Of a stretch of 36,835 nucleotides of DNA, positions 20,104-27,841 are shown piece after piece (position 1 is the first letter of the stretch; each line of letters begins with the position of its first letter). Source of the stretch: Paenibacillus sp. ACRRY (GTDB taxonomy: Bacteria; Bacillota; Bacilli; Paenibacillales; Paenibacillaceae); NCBI RefSeq assembly GCF_022346995.1, contig NZ_JAKRNM010000022.1, forward strand, positions 1 through 36,835. The letters run 5' to 3'. The notes below the pieces were generated by a model. It worked only from the letters and a program-made list of their open reading frames with translations, was not told the origin of the DNA and did not search any database. Made by a program: the position numbers and the translations under genes.

Positions 20104-20400
20104 CTATAGAGGACGCGGCCATTCCCAACCATGCCGCATGAAATTAAGCGCATATTCGCGCAAGTCTTCTAACTCCGCACCATCTAGCGTTACAGTCTGC
20201 AGGTATGCGCAACAGTCACCGGATTCATAGTCAATTACGACGTTTTCAATCATGCGGTCGTTGTCTTGTCCAAACACTTGATCGCGGAGATAATGGCCGG
20301 TCTGAGGCATCATTGCTGTTTCATATGTACGGACAACCTGCGTAGATAATCCGGTAGTTGTTTTAATCGTTTGGACGATAGTGACATCAATTGCAGACAT
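20104..20400 (-). CDS. Small acidic protein (98 aa)
   Basis: This is unrecognised. The start is ATG 20400 after ACGGAGGTATCACGTT (MSAIDVTIVQTIKTTTGLST). It is predominantly beta in the first half, then an acidic stretch (IENVVIDYESGDCCAYLQTV) and a C-terminal helix with aromatic tail (ALNFMRHGWEWPRPL). It stands as a single-gene unit between two terminators, beyond the end of the lysis genes, a common site for accessory genes added to phages. Its acidity and size recall the early small proteins, but I see no clear alignment. Confidence 0.55.
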   Translation of the reverse strand: MSAIDVTIVQTIKTTTGLSTQVVRTYETAMMPQTGHYLRDQVFGQDNDRMIENVVIDYESGDCCAYLQTVTLDGAELEDLREYALNFMRHGWEWPRPL

Positions 20401-20470
20401 AACGTGATACCTCCGTATATTCAATTACTTCAAGAGCTATGTATAACCAAATAGTACCATTGAACCACCT

Positions 20471-20530
20471 AAAAAGGAAAGCCCACCTACGGTATTCCTA
20501 CGATACAATACGTAGATATCCGCAAGTGGG
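20471..20530 (-). terminator. Terminator of the late operon
   Basis: On the minus strand CCCAC (20530-20526) pairs with GTGGG (20486-20482), enclosing a second stem CTACG/CGTAG (20515-20511, 20502-20498), followed by CTTTCCTTTTTAGG. It lies just downstream of the holin, the last late gene. Confidence 0.65.
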
Positions 20531-20538
20531 TCGCAGTT

Positions 20539-20724
20539 TTATTCCGCCTTCTCCGGTTTCTTGAACGTTGAGTACACGCCTGTTCCGATCAACGCATATG
20601 TTACGATGTCTACGCCGATTTGCCACATGCCGAAATCCGGAGCCACTCCGTACTTTTCGAGCACTTGATACGCGAGACCTACGGCTGCCGCGATGAACAG
20701 CGGATTAGTTAAACGTTTCTTCAT
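20539..20724 (-). CDS. Holin, phi-LC3-like (61 aa)
   Basis: This 61-residue protein begins MKKRLTNPLFIAAAVGLAYQ and has two hydrophobic segments (FIAAAVGLAYQVLEKYG and IGVDIVTYALIGTGVYSTF) with charged ends. This is the size and layout of small Gram-positive phage holins such as the phi-LC3 group. It should form membrane lesions that let the endolysin reach the wall. The ATG follows AAAGGAGGCGAAGTAAT and the endolysin stop lies within that leader. With the BhlA-like protein this would be the second holin in the cassette. Holin family naming is tentative; the role is likely. Confidence 0.7.
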   Translation of the reverse strand: MKKRLTNPLFIAAAVGLAYQVLEKYGVAPDFGMWQIGVDIVTYALIGTGVYSTFKKPEKAE

Positions 20725-20725
20725 A

Positions 20726-21631
20726 TTACTTCGCCTCCTTTACGGGAACGGCGCCAACAGTTCCGAAGAATCCGCGCCGATAAAGCACGGTAATAAAACG
20801 GTAAAAGTCGTAGCTTCCGTCGTTTGCTGTATCGATCACGCCAGCCTTTTTCGCGGCCACACACGCAGCTTCGGCCCACGCGGGCACCTTCGCCATCTGT
20901 TCGCGTCCTTCTAACGTTTCGATCCGCTTAGCCTGCGCGGCTACCGTTTCCTGCAGCGTCTTGAACGCGGCTTTCTCTTCCGTTGTCATCTCGTCACCAT
21001 CTCCGTTCTTTAATTTCGCAAGCTCTGCGGCTATGTCCGGAATGAACGATTTCTGCGCGGCCGCTTTCGAGTTGCCTGCGCCCCAAAACGCTGTGCCCGG
21101 ACACGTCTTCGAGGACTTTCCGGCCGCATAATCGCCGAGCCACGTTCCGTCCGCTTTGTACCACGCGTGATAAACGATAGTGTTAACGGAAGGCGTAATC
21201 GATAGCTTTTCGCATAGGCACGCGTATAGATGGACGATCGTATCCCGTTGGGCCTCCGTCATCGTATCGCCGCCTTTATCGAAGTTGCCAACGTGCTCAA
21301 TGCATAGCGCGCCAGTGTTTGCGCCTTTAATGCCGGCAGGCGTTGCGTTGAGATTACGGTCGAGACTGATCGCAATCTTTCCGTCCTCAAACGTTGTGAT
21401 ATTCTGGCCGGTTCCGGACCAACCTTGCGATAAGTGGAATGTACGCATACCTTCGAGACATGCGAAATGATCCTGTTGCGCGAGGCCAGCGACCATTCTA
21501 CGCGTGACGTAGTTAGGCGCGGCCGTGTGGTGAACTTGGAGGCGTTCGATCTTCCGCGTAATAGTCTGCGCTTTGAGCCAGTCACGAAACTCTCGCCGCT
21601 CCATTAATAGAAAGTTTCCCTTCGTAATCAT
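20726..21631 (-). CDS. Endolysin, N-acetylmuramoyl-L-alanine amidase (Amidase_2)
   Basis: This 301-residue enzyme cleaves the bond between muramic acid and L-alanine in peptidoglycan. Zinc ligands of the PGRP/Amidase_2 fold are visible: His34 or His35 (LQVHHTAAP), His155 (TIVYHAWYK) and Cys177 (KTCPGTAF). The catalytic-pocket motif GALCIEHVGNF lies at 108-118. The catalytic domain spans about 10-195. A coiled linker (about 210-250) leads to a C-terminal repeat-like segment (VPAWAEAACVAAKKAGVIDT... YDFYRFITVLYRRGFFG), probably wall binding. Its ATG overlaps the stop of the BhlA-like gene. There is no signal peptide, so export depends on the holins. Confidence 0.9.
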   Translation of the reverse strand: MITKGNFLLMERREFRDWLKAQTITRKIERLQVHHTAAPNYVTRRMVAGLAQQDHFACLEGMRTFHLSQGWSGTGQNITTFEDGKIAISLDRNLNATPAGIKGANTGALCIEHVGNFDKGGDTMTEAQRDTIVHLYACLCEKLSITPSVNTIVYHAWYKADGTWLGDYAAGKSSKTCPGTAFWGAGNSKAAAQKSFIPDIAAELAKLKNGDGDEMTTEEKAAFKTLQETVAAQAKRIETLEGREQMAKVPAWAEAACVAAKKAGVIDTANDGSYDFYRFITVLYRRGFFGTVGAVPVKEAK

Positions 21632-21981
21632 GCCGCGTCCTCCTCTTTCGGTTCGATATTCACGGCGCGTTCAATGTATTGCATCCGCATCTCCATCCGC
21701 TCAAGTGTCGATACGATGCGCGTCTGTACCTCTTCCGTTTTCGTAAGATGTTCCATCAAGCGATCCTCACGCGCCAAGGCTTCCGCTTTGTTCTCGTCAA
21801 CAAACGCCATCAACTTCGCCTCACGTTTCTGCGCGTCTTCTCTATTCGCTAGCGTCTGTTCCTTCTGCGCGCGTAACATAAGCCATACGAGTACGCCGAT
21901 AACGAGTACGGCAAACGGCATCCACGCGCCATCCTTAAGTAGCGTGATCGCAAGCGCTGATATTCCTGCAATGTCCATCAC
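21628..21981 (-). CDS. BhlA/UviB-like holin
   Basis: The 117-residue protein has one N-terminal transmembrane helix (DGAWMPFAVLVIGVLVWLML) followed by a long charged coiled coil (QKEQTLANREDAQKREAKLM through TLERMEMRMQYIERAV). This is the layout of the BhlA/UviB bacteriocin-holin family. It lies directly before the endolysin with an overlapping stop/start. The start is GTG 21981 or ATG 21978; GGGAGGG precedes them by 7 or 10 bases. Together with the small holin downstream it should control lysis timing. Confidence 0.75.
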   Translation of the reverse strand: MMDIAGISALAITLLKDGAWMPFAVLVIGVLVWLMLRAQKEQTLANREDAQKREAKLMAFVDENKAEALAREDRLMEHLTKTEEVQTRIVSTLERMEMRMQYIERAVNIEPKEEDAA

Positions 21982-22111
21982 TAATCAACCCTCCCGATAA
22001 CTCCGTACTAATGTGCGTTTTTGTTACGGACGTTGCCGCGACTAAGCTCGCTATGAATGTAATGACCAGCGCGAGCAGAACTAGGATGCGATATAGCTGC
22101 GTCTTGTTCAC
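21935..22111 (-). CDS. Possible small membrane protein overlapping the BhlA-like gene (58 aa)
   Basis: A frame from GTG 22111 (MNKTQLYRILVLLALVITFI...) encodes one strong hydrophobic helix after a short basic start, then a polar tail, 58 residues in all. It overlaps the start of the BhlA-like gene by 47 bases in another frame. The ribosome site is weak (TAGGACG). A short membrane peptide in a lysis cassette is plausible (holin partner or regulator), but codon evidence is slight. Confidence 0.35.
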   Translation of the reverse strand: MNKTQLYRILVLLALVITFIASLVAATSVTKTHISTELSGGLISDGHCRNISACDHAT

Positions 22112-22142
22112 GGGTTCACGTCCTATCCGTAAAAATAAAAGA

Positions 22143-22160
22143 AGCGCCCGCTTAGGCGCT
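22143..22160 (-). terminator. Terminator between tail and lysis genes
   Basis: On the minus strand AGCGCC-taagc(g)-GGCGCT followed by TCTTTTATTTTT; the first arm includes the TAA stop of the CD1375-like gene. It would reduce transcription into the lysis cassette unless antiterminated. Confidence 0.7.
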
Positions 22161-22274
22161 CTCTTCGAGTAATTCCGTTACTTGTGCGCGGAGTCCGTTA
22201 ACATCCGGCACACTCTCAATCGTCCGCAGTCCTTTACGAATAAGTGACGCATAAATCGGTGCAATCGCAAGCAT
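22152..22274 (-). CDS. CD1375-like small phage protein (40 aa)
   Basis: The peptide begins MLAIAPIYASLIRKGLRTIE and ends RAQVTELLEESA. The pattern IYAxLIRKGxRTIExVPDxxxxxVxELL is typical of the CD1375 family of tiny proteins found after tail-fibre genes in Bacillota phages; function is unknown. Its ATG overlaps the stop of the gene before it (TAATG). Its stop codon is part of a terminator stem. Confidence 0.7.
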   Translation of the reverse strand: MLAIAPIYASLIRKGLRTIESVPDVNGLRAQVTELLEESA

Positions 22275-22762
22275 TAAACGTCGCCTCCTTTGAGCGCGTC
22301 AAGTTCTGCGCGCATATTAACGAGCTGCTCGTATACGTCGGCCAGTGCGAGTTGTGCGGTTGTCGTTTCTTCCTGCGATTGGATCAGCGCCTCAAACGTG
22401 GAGGCTAACGCGGCCTGTGTCGCGGTAGTTTCGGATTCTAACGTTGCGACTTTCGTTGAGAGTGCGGGTTGCGGTGATGTCGGTGTTTCGGGCTCCTGCG
22501 GATCAGGATACGTGAATAGTGGCTTTCGCGTCTCAATATCGACCTTAATAACGAGTCCACCATTTTCGAAATCCTGTTCGTAATCATTCGGAAGCTCAAC
22601 CACGTCTAGGGTATTTCTCACTCTTTCTGCTAATCTCACATACACCTCAAAATCACGGTCAATAGTTGGTTGTATTTCATACCCAGAATCAAAGAAACCG
22701 CCAGTCATTTGAACGACTATCCCTGTATCTTTTTCGAAGTATATACGTCGTTTTAGGAACAC
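22274..22762 (-). CDS. Tail-fibre-associated protein with coiled coil (162 aa)
   Basis: The N-terminal half (residues 1-85) is strand-rich (MFLKRRIYFEKDTGIVVQMT, EIQPTIDRDFEVYVRLAERV). A Pro-rich hinge (PDPQEPETPTSPQPALSTK) leads to an alanine/threonine-rich coiled coil (VATLESETTATQAALASTFE ... VYEQLVNMRAELDALKG). This matches the XkdW-like proteins that accompany fibres in PBSX-type phages. It probably helps assemble or attach the fibre at the baseplate. The start follows AAAGGAGGAAATC. Confidence 0.6.
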   Translation of the reverse strand: MFLKRRIYFEKDTGIVVQMTGGFFDSGYEIQPTIDRDFEVYVRLAERVRNTLDVVELPNDYEQDFENGGLVIKVDIETRKPLFTYPDPQEPETPTSPQPALSTKVATLESETTATQAALASTFEALIQSQEETTTAQLALADVYEQLVNMRAELDALKGGDV

Positions 22763-22778
22763 ATGATTTCCTCCTTTA

Positions 22779-23681
22779 TCAAGCTATCGCCAGCCACGTC
22801 AGCGTCCCCGCAGCCATATTGTAAGCAAATGTCCATCCGTCAGCATTGATCGTGAAGGTATTGTAGTTCAAAAGGTTGCTACTGTAATAGATGTTAAAGT
22901 AACCGTTCCAATAGCTTGCAAGGTATGTCTGTGGGTTCCCGTTGTTCAGCTTCAACAAGACTATTGATGGCCGAAACGATAACCCGGACATGGACGGAGG
23001 GGTAGTACTCGTTAGAGTCATCGTCCCAGTCGCATAAGTCTTACCTTCCACCAAGCTCCCTACAACTCCGAATATATCGACTCCACTACGTATATTTGTA
23101 GCTATCAGATCCGCATCCCCAAGTATGTTAATTGCGCTACTATAATATCCGGCCGCCTTCGTTTGGTTCGATGTTCCTGGCGTTACGGTTCCGCCCGCAC
23201 CGCGGTTTGCCATTGTTCCAGTCAATCCGTTAGCACTCGCGTTACTAAACGTTGATCCCGCCAATACTTGAGTCGCAGTAGCGTTACCTGTCGCACGGAT
23301 TACTGCCGAAATCTTCGGAATAAGCTGCGCCCATGTTTCGCTTGTGGATGCCGTTACACCGATGGAGTTAAGCGCGGCAACCACATTCGCTTTTTGCTCA
23401 ACCCCAAGCTGCTTTGCGGCAACAGCCTCGTCGTATGCCGTTTTGACCGCTTTAGGCGTTGCCGCCCGGTCCTCCAACGTACTATTTGTCGCGCTCGATA
23501 ATTGCGTTTTACCTTTTACGGTCAGGCTCGCGTCAGGTATTGTTACCCCCGCAACCGCGTCGTCGATTGCCGCCTCGACCGCAGTATCCACCGCATTAGC
23601 CAGCGCATTCATATCCCGTGGAATGTCCGCAGTCATCGCGCCATCAATCAGCGGCAGTCCCAAATTCGGCGTCGTTGCCAT
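22779..23681 (-). CDS. Tail fibre / receptor-binding protein
   Basis: The 300-residue protein begins MATTPNLGLPLIDGAMTADI. At residues 50-80 it carries the fibre repeat signature TVKGKTQLSSATNSTLEDRA ATPKAVKTAYDE. The middle has glycine-rich units (ATATQVLAGSTFSNASANGL TGTMANRG). The C-terminal domain (about 215-300) is rich in aromatic and Ser/Thr residues (NPQTYLASYWNGYFNIYYSS), as expected for a receptor-binding tip. It would mediate adsorption to the host surface. The start follows CGGAGGTTATAACG. Confidence 0.8.
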   Translation of the reverse strand: MATTPNLGLPLIDGAMTADIPRDMNALANAVDTAVEAAIDDAVAGVTIPDASLTVKGKTQLSSATNSTLEDRAATPKAVKTAYDEAVAAKQLGVEQKANVVAALNSIGVTASTSETWAQLIPKISAVIRATGNATATQVLAGSTFSNASANGLTGTMANRGAGGTVTPGTSNQTKAAGYYSSAINILGDADLIATNIRSGVDIFGVVGSLVEGKTYATGTMTLTSTTPPSMSGLSFRPSIVLLKLNNGNPQTYLASYWNGYFNIYYSSNLLNYNTFTINADGWTFAYNMAAGTLTWLAIA

Positions 23682-23683
23682 CG

Positions 23684-24247
23684 TTATAACCTCCGATTGT
23701 AAATATCGTCGTATGTGTATCCGGTCAAGCCCGCATAAGTCACGCCGCTTCCCGTAAGCTCGCCGTAAGTATAGAAGCGGAATACGTACTTAATCGCCAT
23801 GTGTGCCGGAATTATATCGCGTAGATTCGCTTTGAGCGCGTCGATTTGACTCGGCACTCCATACGCACCGACGAACGTGACTGTCAACGTATAAGCCGCG
23901 CTATCTACCGTCACATCTACGTCTCCGTTTGCGTATGCTTCCGCAACGTTCTCGATGAGACTTACGCTAATCTTACCTACGCCGCGCATTTTACCTCGCA
24001 GGACTTCGCGTCGCTGTTCGTAAGTTGTGCCGACTTCCGGAGTGACTCCAAATATCCGCTCCCACCTCGCTAATCCCCACGTTGCGCGGTCGATAAAGAA
24101 CTGGTCGAGCACGTCGTAAATGTCTGCATTCAGCTTCGCAATTTCGATAGCTTCGGCGTTGAGCAGTCCGCTCGCTACGAGAGAGTCGCGGTAATACTGC
24201 GGGACATAATCGAGCATGTCGCGGTTAATCTCCGCTAAAGTTCTCAC
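23684..24247 (-). CDS. Baseplate protein, XkdU/YmfQ-like (DUF2313)
   Basis: The 187-residue protein opens with MRTLAEINRDMLDYVPQYYR and has EQRREVLRGKMRGVGKISVS and LKANLRDIIPAHMAIKYVFR, the pattern of the DUF2313/XkdU family that follows baseplate J in PBSX and Mu-like phages. It is thought to link the wedge to the fibre. The start is GTG 24247, overlapping the baseplate J stop (GTGA). The C-terminal YTYGELTGSGVTYAGLTGYT is low complexity and probably meets the fibre. Confidence 0.8.
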   Translation of the reverse strand: MRTLAEINRDMLDYVPQYYRDSLVASGLLNAEAIEIAKLNADIYDVLDQFFIDRATWGLARWERIFGVTPEVGTTYEQRREVLRGKMRGVGKISVSLIENVAEAYANGDVDVTVDSAAYTLTVTFVGAYGVPSQIDALKANLRDIIPAHMAIKYVFRFYTYGELTGSGVTYAGLTGYTYDDIYNRRL

Positions 24248-25323
24248 GTAACCGTCACCGTCCCGAGCACCGCAACCTCTCCGTTAGCTACGACTATGTT
24301 CGCTGTTCCTCCGTTAATCGTAAGATTGCGATAGTCAATAACGCGCGGCACGTCGAGAATTACGTTTGCGATCCGCGTGATCCGTACGAGTGGGTCCGCG
24401 AAAGCTAACGTAGCCAGATACGCGGTAATTCCCGCTTCAAGTTGCGCGCGTACTTCTTCGAGCGTATAGCCGGACTCTACGTCGACATCCACCGCGACAT
24501 TAATCGGAACTTCGACCGCACCTTGAACGGTAATAATCGGGCCGCATGGCGCAACGCCTTCGCCGCGGCCGTCCTGTGTCGGGTCGATATACGTCTGAGC
24601 CGCGGTTACTACCGAAGGATCTGGCGAAGTTTTATCCGCACCAAGCAATACGACTTTGACCGTACCCGGTCCGTTCCATATCGGATACACAATCGCATCA
24701 GCTACGCCAGGTACTTCGAGCGCCCATTGGCGGTACTGATTCGCGTTTCCAGACGTGGCCGGACGTTGTGCCCGTTCTTGATAACGCGCGTATAAAGCCG
24801 CATCCGATTCCGTGTCGACGCCGCCTTCGAAATTGACCGCGTTAGTTACCGTAACGATTCCGACGAGATCGCCGACCATCGTATTTATAACACCAATTCC
24901 GACGTTACCCGCGGCGCCTGCGTCTTGCGCTTCTGCTGCGACCGAAATCGTAGTGCCCGCGATAGTTGCCGCCGCGGTTGTTACGAAATAGATCGGAGCA
25001 TCTCCGCCAGTTGAAACAACTGTTCCCGCCGGGATTATCGTAGTATCCGGACCTGTGAACGTCACTGATCCGGAGGACTTAATCGCAGCCTTACGCACAA
25101 GACCGTAGTCAGACGCGCGACTATCCAGGTACGCTCCGAATGTCGTATCGGTAAATCCGTAGTTCAGAACGTTGTCGAGTTCCGCGTAAGCAAGCGATAT
25201 CTCAATCGCAGCCGGCGACGCCAAATCGTACGTTACCGAGCCCGGCCGTTTGTCGATATCGTTAGGTGGCTCCGCAAGCATCCGTTCTAGGACCGCGGCC
25301 TTCGTTTGATCTTCATACGCCAT
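24244..25323 (-). CDS. Baseplate J-like wedge protein (XkdT)
   Basis: The 359-residue protein has the baseplate J plan. There is an N-terminal helical region (AAVLERMLAEPPNDIDKRPG), an entry region with DSRASDYGLVRKAAIKSSGS, and beta-rich VTFTGPDTTIIPAGTVVSTG repeats. It also has the GVDTESDAALYARYQERAQR motif around 167-190 and the VPGVADAIVYPIWNGPGTVK segment. It forms the wedges of the contractile-tail baseplate. Its ATG overlaps the stop of the DUF2634 gene. Confidence 0.9.
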   Translation of the reverse strand: MAYEDQTKAAVLERMLAEPPNDIDKRPGSVTYDLASPAAIEISLAYAELDNVLNYGFTDTTFGAYLDSRASDYGLVRKAAIKSSGSVTFTGPDTTIIPAGTVVSTGGDAPIYFVTTAAATIAGTTISVAAEAQDAGAAGNVGIGVINTMVGDLVGIVTVTNAVNFEGGVDTESDAALYARYQERAQRPATSGNANQYRQWALEVPGVADAIVYPIWNGPGTVKVVLLGADKTSPDPSVVTAAQTYIDPTQDGRGEGVAPCGPIITVQGAVEVPINVAVDVDVESGYTLEEVRAQLEAGITAYLATLAFADPLVRITRIANVILDVPRVIDYRNLTINGGTANIVVANGEVAVLGTVTVT

Positions 25324-25739
25324 TAAATCGTCACCTCCACCGGAATCGTTTCGTTATCTACTTCCACGAAAAAAGAGACGTACAATTTGTCCGCCTCCCT
25401 CGTTAATGTAAAGTCACGCACCGCAAGTATCCGGTCGTCATATATAAGCGCGTCCTCAATAGTACGCGGTATTTCCGTTTCTAATAGCTCGATTGAAACT
25501 TCCTGCCCGATTAGGTCGTCGAGCTCGCATCCGTAATCGTCGTCGAAGATTGCGAATCGGTAACGCGCAGTCCGGATCGCTTTATAGATGAACTGTTCGA
25601 TCGCGGCTGTCCCGTCGACCATTCCGCCCATTTCGCCAGTCTCAACGTTTAGCGCGTATGTTTTAAGCGGAAGTATCTCGGCGACCTCCGTCTCAACCGT
25701 TTCCTCTTCGGGAATTTCTGCGAGTGGACTAAGCGCCAT
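25323..25739 (-). CDS. Baseplate protein, XkdS/DUF2634 (gp25-like)
   Basis: The 138-residue protein contains KTYALNVETGEMGGMVDGTA and the conserved FIYKAIRTARYRFAIFDDDY GCELDDL stretch of the DUF2634/XkdS family, related to gp25-like lysozyme-fold wedge proteins. It begins 11 bases before the end of the DUF2577 gene, and its stop overlaps baseplate J. Function is by family and order. Confidence 0.85.
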   Translation of the reverse strand: MALSPLAEIPEEETVETEVAEILPLKTYALNVETGEMGGMVDGTAAIEQFIYKAIRTARYRFAIFDDDYGCELDDLIGQEVSIELLETEIPRTIEDALIYDDRILAVRDFTLTREADKLYVSFFVEVDNETIPVEVTI

Positions 25740-26079
25740 TCTCTACGCCTCCCCATCGGTCAAATAGTAAGTAATCTTGCCCTGCGTTAAACATGAATAC
25801 GATAACGCGATCTCCCGTTTCGACGAGAGGTTCGTACTCGATCTCCGCCTCAGCACCGTTAATCTTAACTTTCCGCTTGTAGCCCGCGATATGATCCGGC
25901 ACTACAATGTCATCGCCCTCAAGTTCGAAGTTGGCGTTATCAAGTTTTACGCGAATATTCGGAAGGGGCGCCGTGACTGTTCCGAACTCAACATCGACGT
26001 CTTTGTTATAACCGAGCTGCTTGACGATATCGCGCAGTTTACTTACACCGCCGCCGTCAATTGTTTCGAGAGATGCCAT
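25729..26079 (-). CDS. Baseplate protein, XkdR/DUF2577
   Basis: The start is ATG 26079 (MASLETIDGGGVSKLRDIVK) after AAAGGGGCGTAATACC. The basic stretch read in an upstream extension of the frame is the hub tail in another frame and not part of this gene. The 116-residue product has an OB-like centre (PLPNIRVKLDNANFELEGDD) and a conserved end LVETGDRVIVFMFNAGQDYL. This matches DUF2577/XkdR, a baseplate hub or spike-adjacent protein. Confidence 0.8.
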   Translation of the reverse strand: MASLETIDGGGVSKLRDIVKQLGYNKDVDVEFGTVTAPLPNIRVKLDNANFELEGDDIVVPDHIAGYKRKVKINGAEAEIEYEPLVETGDRVIVFMFNAGQDYLLFDRWGGVENGA

Positions 26080-26083
26080 GGTA

Positions 26084-27145
26084 TTACGCCCCTTTCTTCG
26101 CTTTTTCTTTCGCCTTTTTCTTCGATTCTTTTGCGGATTCTTTCGCTTCCTCGTCGTCTTCATACTCAAGCTTCGGAAGGTCGTCCGTCTTGGACAACGT
26201 AAGGTCCATCATGTGCGTTCCGTTAGAAAACGTATGAGAGTCCGCATTCACATAAAAGCCGCCGACCAGGTCCGTCATGCTTTCGAACGCGTAGACCGCT
26301 GTACCTGCGACTACTTCCGTTATGCCTAGCGCACTAACCGAGACGTCTTCCCTTACAGTGGACAGCTCTTTGAGGCGCGTCTTGGCTAGTTGCCGAAGTT
26401 GAGAAGCGTTAAGCTTCGAGTCCGCGCTCTCATAGTGCTGCATCAGACCGTATCTTTTCGCAAGCTCCGTATTTTTCTCCGTCGCGACAATCTGCTTCTC
26501 TTCGGACTCACCGCCGACCACTTTAACAGCCGTGCGCAACTCTTCGATTGAACGCGTCCGATTAGCGCTGACGATGTTTACGCCATCCTCGATCATCCAG
26601 CGTACAGCCGCGTCCTTCTTCTCTCGCAATCCGAGCTTTCCGTTCGATGCGTATACAACAAACTTCCGCCCGTTCTGCTTGCGAGTCTCCGTCAGCGCGG
26701 TAACCATCATGTCCCACAGCGATCTATTACGGAGGATCATCCGCGGGATAACATAACCGGTACTCGCGATAGAGCCCGTAGGAATCCCGAAGGATTTACA
26801 GAGCTCCGCGATTATACCACCCGCCGTCATCTTAACGAACTTACGCGTATCAACGTTTTTCGTGAGGTACACGTTTTCGTCATACGCAATAACCACCGCG
26901 TCTCCTTTATCCGTAATGTCGTACGTAAAGATAACGCCCCTGAACACGCCTTTTCCGTCGACGTATAAGCGCAGCTCCTTACCGAGCTCAAACGCTACCT
27001 CTTGATCTTCGCCGTTAAGCGTGTTTGACAAAGATAGCGTTAATGTACGGTGAGGTTGCGCCACATCTCCGGACCAGGTCGCCGTTGTTACGAGTGGTTC
27101 AACGTAATACTTCCCGTCATAAAGAACGCGAATTTGCGTACTCAT
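26084..27145 (-). CDS. Baseplate hub protein, XkdQ / gpD-like
   Basis: The 353-residue protein begins MSTQIRVLYDGKYYVEPLVT and shows the hub features: YVDGKGVFRGVIFTYDITDK, a helical SLWDMMVTALTETRKQNGRK segment, and ISANRTRSIEELRTAVKVVG-like strands. It should form the trimeric hub under the tail tube. A highly basic/acidic tail (EAKESAKESKKKAKEKAKKG) ends the protein, a low-complexity extension that is odd for the family. The ATG overlaps the stop of the LysM gene (ATGA). Confidence 0.85.
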   Translation of the reverse strand: MSTQIRVLYDGKYYVEPLVTTATWSGDVAQPHRTLTLSLSNTLNGEDQEVAFELGKELRLYVDGKGVFRGVIFTYDITDKGDAVVIAYDENVYLTKNVDTRKFVKMTAGGIIAELCKSFGIPTGSIASTGYVIPRMILRNRSLWDMMVTALTETRKQNGRKFVVYASNGKLGLREKKDAAVRWMIEDGVNIVSANRTRSIEELRTAVKVVGGESEEKQIVATEKNTELAKRYGLMQHYESADSKLNASQLRQLAKTRLKELSTVREDVSVSALGITEVVAGTAVYAFESMTDLVGGFYVNADSHTFSNGTHMMDLTLSKTDDLPKLEYEDDEEAKESAKESKKKAKEKAKKGA

Positions 27146-27822
27146 TTCGGAATCACCAGCTTTTGGCCGGGCTTAATTGCGTTAGGATTCGCGCCGATAA
27201 CGGACTTGTTCTTCGCGTAGATATCCCGCCACCTATCGCCATTTCCGTAGACTTTAGCCGCGATTTTAAACAGCGAGTCGCCCGACTTTACCGTGTAAGA
27301 TGTCGGAGTCGTTCGTGTAGATGGGCGCGCAGGGTCTGTCGTAACTTTCGCGGCAGAAATATTCGTTTTACTGGCGTTTGGGTCCGATTTCTTCGCGTTC
27401 GGAATAAACGTATACTCCTTAAGCTGCAACGTGTAATAAACGTCGCCAGGCTCTCCGCCGCGCTCTTCGTACTCAAACGAGCGGATCGTTACCGCGATAT
27501 TGATCGGCGTGTTTGTTACGATGAAACGTACGGGCCGCCCCGACTTTTGCCACCGTTCGATTGTCTTAACGAGCTCCCACGGGTCCTGCAGCTTCGAGTA
27601 CTGGCAATACGATCCGTTGTAATCGCGCGGAAAGAACGACGATACCGTAAAGTCCTTCTGACGATTGTTGCCGAGAATCGTATATTCTCCGAGATTCGAT
27701 ACGTTAACGTCCTCGTAGCCGTACGTTGATGAAGCGTTGATTGTTTCGGGATTAACGGGAAGCCATAAGACTTCCGCGTTATTGTTATACTTGAGCCAGA
27801 ATTGCGGCTTGCCTCTCGCCAA
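27142..27822 (-). CDS. Tail protein with C-terminal LysM domain (XkdP)
   Basis: I place the start at TTG 27822, seven bases after AAAGGAGG, giving 226 residues. Upstream codons fall inside the tape-measure gene. The N-terminal part (LWLPVNPETINASSTYGYED) is the PBSX XkdP type. The last 50 residues are a LysM (SYTVKSGDSLFKIAAKVYGN then INPNAIKPGQKLVIPK-like end), which may bind peptidoglycan or act as an assembly module. It lies between tape measure and hub, the standard place. Confidence 0.88.
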   Translation of the reverse strand: MARGKPQFWLKYNNNAEVLWLPVNPETINASSTYGYEDVNVSNLGEYTILGNNRQKDFTVSSFFPRDYNGSYCQYSKLQDPWELVKTIERWQKSGRPVRFIVTNTPINIAVTIRSFEYEERGGEPGDVYYTLQLKEYTFIPNAKKSDPNASKTNISAAKVTTDPARPSTRTTPTSYTVKSGDSLFKIAAKVYGNGDRWRDIYAKNKSVIGANPNAIKPGQKLVIPK

Positions 27823-27841
27823 AATACCGCCTCCTTTCCGC

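Noticed and set aside
26080..26169. Basic N-terminal extension of the DUF2577 protein
   Set aside because: It is the hub gene C-terminal Lys/Glu repeat read in another frame; a good ribosome site precedes ATG 26079.
27025..27729. Long plus-strand open frame (234 codons) opposite the hub and LysM genes
   Set aside because: It is antisense to two well-identified tail genes, is Arg/Cys-rich with no domain or ribosome site, and reflects codon bias on the real strand. The same holds for other plus-strand frames in the late region, for example 387-936 and 29400-29912.
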